NCBI GenBank assembly: GCA_002439805.1 | Contig: DJPQ01000009.1 | Span: 14,160-66,796 of the forward strand | DNA: 52,637 nt | Direction: 5' to 3' | Source of the DNA: Bacteroidales bacterium UBA6408 | GTDB lineage: Bacteria; Bacteroidota; Bacteroidia; Bacteroidales; UBA932 | Shown: positions 46,677 to 52,637 of the stretch, in pieces | How the letters are laid out: every line of letters starts with the position of its first letter | How positions within the stretch are numbered: position 1 is the first letter of the stretch | Translations under genes and position numbers: made by a program | Notes under the pieces: generated by a model | The model's database searches: none | What the model was told of the DNA's origin: nothing | The model's input: only the letters and a program-made list of their open reading frames with translations

Positions 46677-49197
46677 GTCGTACTTAACCGCAATAACAGC
46701 AAGTCTGTTCTTTATCATGTTAGGGAGCAATGTCAGGGCGCAGAATTTTTCAGTTCCTAATTTGGATTTCTATGAGTTTGGAACGGAGGTCACGGGGAAC
46801 GACAGAACCACAGTCGCATATTACATGGGGCAAGTTGAGGCTGGTGAGCGCTTAAAGATGCACCAGGACGACACGGACTACACTCAGAAATACAACATAA
46901 TAAAACAGGAATTCGGCGATTCTCTGCTCACCTTGGACAATTACGGCCTATGCGAAGCGATGTGTAAAATACAGGAGAACGCCGGCGGAGCCTATATGCG
47001 GGCGTGGGATTCCCGCGATGAAGACGGCGAAACTCCTGCCATTCAGAGACTGTATGCCTACGGAATTCAGAATGCAAGGAACAGAACCGATTTCATCCAT
47101 TTTCTCTTGGGTTATGCGGAGCGTGCCCCCTATGACGAGGAACGGACTATCGGAGAGTACCTCATCAGCGAATGCAGCGATGCTTTGAGCGACGGCATGA
47201 AATACAAGGCGCTGGAATATGCGGTTTACGAAACTCTCGAAACAGCCGACATTGATGACACGACGGAGGTCAGGGTCGCATACGGGTACTGCAGGGACAA
47301 ATTGGCATTGTCTCAGAAACTTTACGGAGAGGAAGACATACTATACTACCACGATTTGCTGTTTTGTGCGGACTTTGCCTGCGCGCCGTTCATCGACGAT
47401 TGGGAGATGATTGAAAGAGTTTTCGGCTACCATCTGAAATACGGCAAGGCCTACAGGGAGGGTAAAATTGAGAATGTTCTTTCGGCCCCCCTTTATGGAC
47501 TCTATCTGAAAAAGCTCGAGGGAAGGGACATTGATGCTGCCTATAAAGTACTTAATGTCCTGATGTCCGCTGCTGATGTTGACTTGACGGAAAACAACTC
47601 ACTGAACTATAATGTTTCGGAATATGGGGAGGCTCAGATATACCTGCTGTATTCAAAGGCACAGCTTGACCGTTGGACGGGGAAAAGCGGATATGAAGAT
47701 GAAATGAAGGCCGCATACAGCCTTGCGCTCAAGTATTTGTCTCCTGACGGAGGCTTTTATGACATTCAGGAATTTATACGGCCGGACTACAGACTACTGT
47801 CCGACATAATATCCTGGCTGAAGGTTTCGTACGACTCGTCAGATGCCGGCGATGTCTATGACGTGGCTCTTTTCCTCAAAGGAACGGTAAACAACATCGC
47901 GTCGGCGGTGTTGACGGAACTTGACGGCTGCGGGGACGACGAACTGCGCGAGTATGTTGACTCTTTGAGGAACAATTATGACAGAACTCCGTCATGGGAA
48001 GGCCAATGGAACCCTTTTGACGCATTCTATTCTTCGGATTATCAGAAATGGTCCGTGAGGGAAACGAAGTTCGGCAAACGCCTCGATTCGCTCGGCGGTT
48101 CGAGCGGAGCCGCGAAGTTTTGGGATTCATGCATGATTAAGTGGCCTCAGGTCTGGAACGCACTGCTGAAGGACGAGACAGCCATCGAAATAGTAAACAG
48201 CATACCTCTTCTGGGCGGAGAGATTGAATACAAGGCAATTATACTGAACAAAAGTGACGGCACCCCCGTTGCTGTAAAACTCTGCACCGGCTCGGAGTTA
48301 CGAAGCATCCTCAGAAGCGGCAACTGCTATGATGTTTCTTCGACAAAGTTGTTCGAGACAATATGGAAACCGATTGCACCGCACATCAAGGGCAGGATTA
48401 TACATTACTCCCCTATCGACATACTCGCCAACATAAACATTGCCGCGATACGTGACGAATACGGAAGATGCCTGTCCGACACCTACGACATCCGGAACTG
48501 CAGCTCAACAGGCTGGCTTGCCGGACGCAATGAACCGGAAACGCCTGCAAAATATGAGCGAATCGAACTTTGGGGAGGCGCGCGCTCCATACCTGAAACC
48601 GAGAAGGAGATAAGAGACATCAGCACGATTGCGGAGGGAAACGGAATCGCCGCCACAGCGCACTCCGGAAAGAAGTGCACGGAACGCTCATTCAGGGCAA
48701 TATCAGGGAATCATGTCTCGATAATACACGTCGCGGCGCACGGATTCTACCGCAGGGCAGCGGAAAAAGCGGAAGATGAGCAAGACAACCCGCTGGACAG
48801 ATGCGGCATTCTGCTGGAAAAGGAAACATACGAAGCCGGAACGCACGATAACAATGAGGATGACGGCATTCTGCTGGGGTCTGAAATCGCCCGAATGAAC
48901 CTTGTCGGAACGGACCTTGTCGTTCTTTCCGCCTGCAAAAGCGGACTGGGAGACATCTCGGACGAAGGCATCATCGGCCTTCAGCGGGCGTTCCGCATGG
49001 CCGGAGCAAAAACAGTCGTCGCGGCTCTCGGCAATGTCCCGGACAAGGCCACCCGCATATTCATGACCGAGTTCTACCGCAGCCTCTTCACCGGCAAGAC
49101 CAGGCGTCAGGCCTTCAACGACGCCATCTCGTTCATGAAATCCAGTCCCGACTGCTCCGCCCCAAAATACTGGGCTCAGTTTGTTATGATTGACTGA
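46639..49197 (+). CDS. Exported CHAT-domain (caspase-like) protease
   Basis: The 852-residue protein has an N-terminal signal peptide (about 1-35: YLTAITASLFFIMLGSNVRA then Q). About 40-600 is a helical, repeat-like region (YCRDKLALSQKLYGEEDILY, GEAQIYLLYSKAQLDRWTGK), consistent with diverged TPRs. The C-terminal CHAT domain (about 640-852) has catalytic histidine H701 in IIHVAAHGFY and cysteine C766 in DLVVLSACKSGLGD, then GIIGLQRAFRMAGAKTVVAA and a WAQFVMID end. CHAT enzymes are clan-CD cysteine proteases related to caspases and separase. The start must be ATG 46639, inside the previous gene, since the next Met lies within the signal peptide; this implies translational coupling. The substrate is unknown; the overlapping membrane protein is the obvious candidate. 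Confidence 0.88.
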   Translation: MKHRRFLANSTCRSYLTAITASLFFIMLGSNVRAQNFSVPNLDFYEFGTEVTGNDRTTVAYYMGQVEAGERLKMHQDDTDYTQKYNIIKQEFGDSLLTLDNYGLCEAMCKIQENAGGAYMRAWDSRDEDGETPAIQRLYAYGIQNARNRTDFIHFLLGYAERAPYDEERTIGEYLISECSDALSDGMKYKALEYAVYETLETADIDDTTEVRVAYGYCRDKLALSQKLYGEEDILYYHDLLFCADFACAPFIDDWEMIERVFGYHLKYGKAYREGKIENVLSAPLYGLYLKKLEGRDIDAAYKVLNVLMSAADVDLTENNSLNYNVSEYGEAQIYLLYSKAQLDRWTGKSGYEDEMKAAYSLALKYLSPDGGFYDIQEFIRPDYRLLSDIISWLKVSYDSSDAGDVYDVALFLKGTVNNIASAVLTELDGCGDDELREYVDSLRNNYDRTPSWEGQWNPFDAFYSSDYQKWSVRETKFGKRLDSLGGSSGAAKFWDSCMIKWPQVWNALLKDETAIEIVNSIPLLGGEIEYKAIILNKSDGTPVAVKLCTGSELRSILRSGNCYDVSSTKLFETIWKPIAPHIKGRIIHYSPIDILANINIAAIRDEYGRCLSDTYDIRNCSSTGWLAGRNEPETPAKYERIELWGGARSIPETEKEIRDISTIAEGNGIAATAHSGKKCTERSFRAISGNHVSIIHVAAHGFYRRAAEKAEDEQDNPLDRCGILLEKETYEAGTHDNNEDDGILLGSEIARMNLVGTDLVVLSACKSGLGDISDEGIIGLQRAFRMAGAKTVVAALGNVPDKATRIFMTEFYRSLFTGKTRRQAFNDAISFMKSSPDCSAPKYWAQFVMID

Positions 49198-49228
49198 CTT
49201 CGCCACAACAAGCACTATCCGATCGACC

Positions 49229-49283
49229 CTTTCCTTTTGAAAAGGAAAGAAAATGCGGAAAGTTTCCTTTTGAAAAGGAAAGG
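49229..49283. repeat. Two copies of a 20-bp palindrome
   Basis: CTTTCCTTTTGAAAAGGAAAG occupies 49229-49249 and TTTCCTTTTGAAAAGGAAAG recurs at 49263-49282, 33 bases apart. Each has 9-10 base arms around a single central base. They lie between the CHAT gene stop (49197) and the ATPase promoter, and could form a bidirectional terminator or be protein-binding sites. There is no T-run outside the arms. Confidence 0.75.
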
Positions 49284-49326
49284 ATGAGGCATTCGGGAGA
49301 AAATGGGAAACAGATAACAGAAGAGC

Positions 49327-49357
49327 GTTTGCAATTCATTGAAATATATCTATATTT
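49327..49357 (+). promoter_or_regulatory. Promoter of the AAA ATPase gene
   Basis: TTTG (49327-49330), a 19-base spacer and TATATTTG (49350-49357) make a full -33/-7 promoter, about 64 bases before the ATG at 49421. Confidence 0.7.
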
Positions 49358-49359
49358 GC

Positions 49360-49399
49360 AGTTGCGAAACAGCTGTTTCGGAAATGGGCGTTTCGCAAC
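49360..49399 (+). promoter_or_regulatory. Palindromic operator-like array at the ATPase transcription start
   Basis: GTTGCGAAAC (49360-49369) is the exact inverse of GTTTCGCAAC (49390-49399). The palindrome GAAACAGCTGTTTC (49365-49378) overlaps the left arm. This yields one forward and two reverse CGAAAC half-sites starting 3 bases after the -7 element, where a repressor would block initiation or an RNA hairpin would form at the 5' end. Confidence 0.65.
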
Positions 49400-49420
49400 T
49401 TGACAAATACGGTTTGCATC

Positions 49421-50740
49421 ATGAGATTTTTTGACAGAAAAGAAGAACTCGCGACGCTGCGCGAAATTCGCGAGTTGTCGCACACGGTCGCGCAGTTTAC
49501 GGTTGTGACAGGACGCCGTCGAATCGGGAAGACATCATTGGTCTGGAAGGCTTACGAAGATGAACTTATATTGTATTTTTTCGTCACACGGAAGGCCGAA
49601 AGCGAATTGTGCGACGACTATCTCTCTGAGATTGAGAGAAAATTGGGCGTGCCCGCGTTGGGGAAGGTGACGCGGTTTTCTGATATATTCGAATATCTCA
49701 TGAAACTGTCCGCCGAGCGTCCAGTCACCCTGTTTATCGATGAATTTCAGGATTTTTTCCGCATAAACAAATCTATATACAGCGAAATGCAGAAGATATG
49801 GGATCTCTATCACACTCGGGCGCATATCAATCTCGTCGTATGCGGTTCCATATTTTCGATGATGACCAAGATATTCAAGGACAAGAAAGAACCTCTCTAT
49901 AACCGCCAGACTCGTCTTATGACAGTGCGTCCGTTCGGCCCTGAGGTTCTGAAGGAAATCCTGTCTGAATATAATCCTGATTATAAGGCAGATGACCTTC
50001 TGGCCTTGTTTTCATTTACCGGAGGTGTTGCGAAGTATGTCCAGCTGCTCGTTGATTCCGGAGCCACGACAAAGACAAAAATAATTAACCACATCGTGCG
50101 GGCTGATTCCGTTTTCATCGGAGAGGGCAAGGCGGTATTGATTGAGGAATTCGGGAAAGACTATGGGGTCTATTTCTCCATCTTGTCCGCAATCGCGCGG
50201 GGAAAGACATCACGAGCCGAGATTGAGATCGCCGTCGGCAAGGAAATCGGAGGTTACATGACGAAGCTGGAAAATGATTATGAAATCATTACAAAAAAAC
50301 AGCCTCTGTTCGAGCGCAGTGCGACAAAGAACGTGAGATACGCAATCGATGACAATTTCTTCATGTTCTGGTTCAGGTTCATCTATAAGTATAGCTATAT
50401 GCTTGAAATAGAGAACTACGAGAGCGTGCGTGGAATAATCGAAAGGGATTATGAGACATTCAGCGGCCTGATGCTGGAACGCTATTTCAGGCGAGTCCTG
50501 ATTGACATGCACCGCTATACGCGCCTCGGAGGCTGGTGGGACAGGAAAGGCGAAAACGAGATTGACATTATCGCAGAAAATGAGTTCGACAGAAAGGCCA
50601 CATTCTTCGAGGTCAAGCGGAATGCCGCGAATTTCAGCAGAAGCCGTCTTGAGGAAAAGGCCGGCGCATTTCTGCGGACAACCGGCCGTTTCGACGGATA
50701 TTCCCTTGACTACAGGGGGCTTTCGATGGTGGATATGTAG
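49421..50740 (+). CDS. AAA ATPase with C-terminal DUF234 nuclease-like domain
   Basis: The 439-residue protein begins MRFFDRKEELATLREI, the usual start of the archaeal-type ATPase family (PF01637). Walker A is VVTGRRRIGKTSL (about 31-43) and Walker B is VTLFIDEFQDF (about 105-115). The C-terminal DUF234 part contains NEIDIIAENEF and ATFFEVKRN, a D...ExK pattern consistent with a PD-(D/E)XK nuclease fold. These ATPases are common, often multi-copy and unlinked to a pathway in Bacteroidales; their role is unknown, with mobile or defence functions only suspected. ATG 49421 is preferred over the upstream in-frame codon at 49400, which falls in the operator-like repeat. Confidence 0.88.
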   Translation: MRFFDRKEELATLREIRELSHTVAQFTVVTGRRRIGKTSLVWKAYEDELILYFFVTRKAESELCDDYLSEIERKLGVPALGKVTRFSDIFEYLMKLSAERPVTLFIDEFQDFFRINKSIYSEMQKIWDLYHTRAHINLVVCGSIFSMMTKIFKDKKEPLYNRQTRLMTVRPFGPEVLKEILSEYNPDYKADDLLALFSFTGGVAKYVQLLVDSGATTKTKIINHIVRADSVFIGEGKAVLIEEFGKDYGVYFSILSAIARGKTSRAEIEIAVGKEIGGYMTKLENDYEIITKKQPLFERSATKNVRYAIDDNFFMFWFRFIYKYSYMLEIENYESVRGIIERDYETFSGLMLERYFRRVLIDMHRYTRLGGWWDRKGENEIDIIAENEFDRKATFFEVKRNAANFSRSRLEEKAGAFLRTTGRFDGYSLDYRGLSMVDM

Positions 50741-50867
50741 GCTACCGCAGCAGGGATTCAAGTTCGTCGAAGGAGGAGAATGATGTTTTTTCCATGTTTA
50801 CATTTTGTCAGCGGTGACATTCTCTTACAAGATAAAGTTGTCTTTTGACAAAATATAGACAAAATGA

Positions 50868-51590
50868 AAATTCTATTTCCCTGTACTGCTTCCCGGAAAT
50901 TACGAAAATGCCGAGTGCATCGGATACATTGCTGTTCCCAAGGGATATGAAAGAGTCTGCGGAAATGACAAAGAGTACACTGAATTTCTGCGCTCCATTC
51001 CGTTGAAGCCCAAGGGGGCCAAAGTGATGCTCTATGGGAGCAGCGAGACGGCAAAATTCGGAAATTTGAACAAATATGCCGTAATTGACCTGCCGCTCCT
51101 GAGCAATGCCGAACAATGTGCCGATGCCTGCATGAGGCTGCGTGCGGAATATCTCTTCCGGCACGGGAAATATGCGAAGATACATTTCGCAAACAATGCC
51201 GGCCTGGATTTCTTCTATCTAGGAGGTCGCAACAGAAAGGCGTTCGAATCATACATGAAGAGAGTTTATGGGTTCGCCAACACCGCATCGCTGACAAAAG
51301 AACTGCCTACAAGGGCGTTGAAAGACGTTCAGCCCGGCGACATTCTTGTCTATCCGGCCAGAAAAGGCCACAAATATGGTCATGCCATATTTGTGATTGA
51401 TGTCGTTCAGAACAAAAAGGGAGAAAAAATGGTCATGCTTGCGGAAGGAAACACACCGGCCTGTGACATTCACCTCGTCCGTAACTTCAGAAACTGGAGG
51501 AACCCCGCTTGGTTCAAATGGAATGACAATGCCGAAGTTCAGTACTTTTCCGTATTCAAGTTTTATAAAGATGAACTGCGGCATTTTTGA
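50868..51590 (+). pseudogene. DUF4846 protein with broken 5' end
   Basis: From 50868 the frame reads KFYFPVLLPGNYENAECIGY, then VPKGYERVCGN, LRSIPLKPKGAKVML, NAEQCADACMRLRAEYLFRH, KELPTRALKDVQPGDILVYP and GHAIFVIDVVQNKKGEKMVM. This follows the DUF4846 family closely through its C-terminus, but there is no ATG between the stop at 50865 and 51003. An ATG at 50864 reads MKILFP in another frame, and a one-base shift near 50876-50882 would join it to the conserved frame. The usual signal peptide is missing. It is probably a decayed gene; initiation at TTG 51003 (195 residues) is less likely. Confidence 0.65.
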
Positions 51591-51602
51591 CGCGGAAACC
51601 GC

Positions 51603-52259
51603 CTACTTCAGCATCGCGAGAACTTGCTCCGGATATTCAATGAAGACGCGGTAGAGGGCGTTGGCGACGCCGGCGCGGGGTGTCAGGAGAATCAGGCTGA
51701 GGTTGACTGTGTGGACGAGGGCGATGCACAGGAAGGAGCGGACGGTTCCCGGGCCGGTGATGTCAGTCTGGTAGCGCCTTGTCTGACGGCACCAGCACCA
51801 GACGTGGAACGCATAGGTGAAGCCGATGATGGCGTCGATGACCAGAAGGAACAGCTTCCACCTGAATCCCGTGTCCGGAACGGTGAAGCGCCACGGGAGC
51901 ATCATCAGAGTGAATATCGGAACACAGTAGGGCGAGAGCGTGATTGAGAGGTAGCCCAGCGGGCCGTTGTCGTACAGGACATGACTGTTACGGCCATCAA
52001 CGTTCAGCCGGTGGATTTTCCGGAAAAAGAGGAATGCGAAGAGGGCGTGCGTGATTTCGTGGGTATATCTCATTGCCCAGTGCAGGTTGGAATAGACAGT
52101 GCCCGAGAGTTTCAGCTTCCTGAAAATGAATGTAATGGCGAGAAGGACAAAGAATGCGGCAAAACCATATAACTCGAATCTGTTCAGCCACCATCTTCCT
52201 CGGGACTCGGACACGACACGCCACAGAACCACAGCCCATCGTCGGATGCCTTGCCGCAA
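51603..52259 (-). CDS. HExxH membrane protein, M50 peptidase-like
   Basis: The up-to-218-residue membrane protein has about five hydrophobic segments (FAAFFVLLAITFIF, HALFAFLFF, YLSITLSPYCVPIFTLMML, LFLLVIDAIIGFTYAFHVW, FLCIALVHTVNLSLILLTP). The sequence RYTHEITHALFAFLF places an HExxH zinc motif in a membrane segment, as in M50 site-2-type peptidases (PF13398-like). A clear second metal-ligand motif such as NPDG is not visible. No ATG precedes the HExxH; the frame opens at TTG 52259 and GTG 52214 is a possible start (MSESRGRWWLNRFELYGF). It meets the sigma remnant head-on at 52253-52259 and ends 12 bases from the DUF4846 gene. Proteolytic activity is not certain. Confidence 0.6.
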   Translation of the reverse strand: MRQGIRRWAVVLWRVVSESRGRWWLNRFELYGFAAFFVLLAITFIFRKLKLSGTVYSNLHWAMRYTHEITHALFAFLFFRKIHRLNVDGRNSHVLYDNGPLGYLSITLSPYCVPIFTLMMLPWRFTVPDTGFRWKLFLLVIDAIIGFTYAFHVWCWCRQTRRYQTDITGPGTVRSFLCIALVHTVNLSLILLTPRAGVANALYRVFIEYPEQVLAMLK

Positions 52260-52637
52260 AGTTCAGTTCGCTGCACAGCGAGGACATTGAGAGCATTTAC
52301 ACGGACGCAAGTCTCGAACTGATGCAGAACATCCGTGAGGGGAAGTTCTCGACAGAAGGGAAAACAAACGCCGTCGGCTACTCTATTGGGACAAATTGAC
52401 CATGCAGCAGATTGCAGCCGCGCTTGGTCTAAAGAACGACAACACTGCAAAGACGACAAAAAACAGGTGTATGAACAAATATACTGACATAGCAAGGAAA
52501 CTGATGGGCAATGACGCCGATGCCGAGGAGATGATCCGCGAGGCCGTGGAGCGTGACTGCCTGACTTCCCTGTTCTCCGAACTGCGCGACAACTCCCTTG
52601 CCTCGGCAGCCTGCAACGAGGACGGCGACCGTCTCAG
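52253..52637 (+). pseudogene. Decayed ECF sigma factor gene, running off the window
   Basis: From 52253 the frame reads AAKFSSLHSEDIESIYTDAS, then LELMQNIREGKFS, which is sigma region 2, and stops at 52397-52399. In another frame from 52378 it reads LLYWDKLTMQQIAAALGLKN then DNTAKTTKNRCMNKY, which is region 4. Compared with the intact sigma gene at 45383, about 80 residues between regions 2 and 4 are missing and the frame is broken, so an out-of-frame deletion is the simplest account. The second frame stays open to the window end (GNDADAEEMIREAVERDCLT), perhaps fused to a following gene. Confidence 0.65.

Overview
The window is chromosomal DNA from a member of the Bacteroidota, most likely order Bacteroidales, with a GC content that looks mid-50s. 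The evidence is an adjacent SusC/SusD pair, a Rho factor with a long disordered insert, a Bacteroidota-type LptD and IspG, a PPi-type phosphofructokinase, promoters of the TAnnTTTG (-7) class, and almost no Shine-Dalgarno sequences. An Alistipes-like or other gut Bacteroidales genome would fit, but no rRNA or species marker is present. I saw no tRNA, rRNA, CRISPR array, complete insertion sequence or integrase. No gene-free stretch exceeds 300 bases.

Layout. 1-1225: the truncated start of a BamA/TamA-like envelope protein, divergent from a TrmH-family RNA methyltransferase. 1258-12108: a nutrient-acquisition locus with SusC, SusD, two further lipoproteins (one a probable beta-propeller), a secreted calcineurin-like phosphoesterase and a large secreted zinc metalloprotease; there is no glycoside hydrolase in it. 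12112-14362: an aldehyde dehydrogenase/short-chain dehydrogenase pair. 14580-18730: a membrane-anchored LytTR regulator behind repeated DNA, a cytoplasmic GH13 amylase and the phosphofructokinase. 19001-27368: DNA ligase LigA, a RelA/SpoT enzyme, an Ig-like lipoprotein, a PorT-like beta-barrel and IspG. 27378-32841 (minus): rsfS-ftsH-cdsA-psd-CBS/CNNM protein, a housekeeping and phospholipid run. 32944-37392: a C-terminally altered BirA, Rpe, a PepD dipeptidase and DnaA. 37641-45229: MCE (MlaD-like) protein, amidase, LptD and Rho, that is envelope lipid transport, cell wall and transcription termination.

45383-52637 is the accessory part. It starts with an apparent operon of an ECF sigma factor, a single-pass membrane protein with a TPR-like periplasmic domain, and an exported CHAT (caspase-like) protease with an intact His/Cys dyad. 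The three genes overlap one another (8 bp and 38 bp). I consider this the best candidate for a little-described system: a protease-controlled sigma switch. It is followed by paired palindromes, a DUF234-type AAA ATPase with a strong promoter and a palindromic operator-like array, a DUF4846 protein with a broken 5' end, an HExxH (M50-like) membrane protein, and a decayed second ECF sigma gene at the window edge.

A second theme is non-coding. A family of hairpin elements sits immediately after stop codons (dnaA, lptD, rho). Its members share short core motifs while the paired arms differ in sequence but remain complementary. Several genes also have short tandem duplications directly before or across the start codon (metalloprotease, LytTR regulator, CBS protein, birA, and just upstream of the rho promoter).
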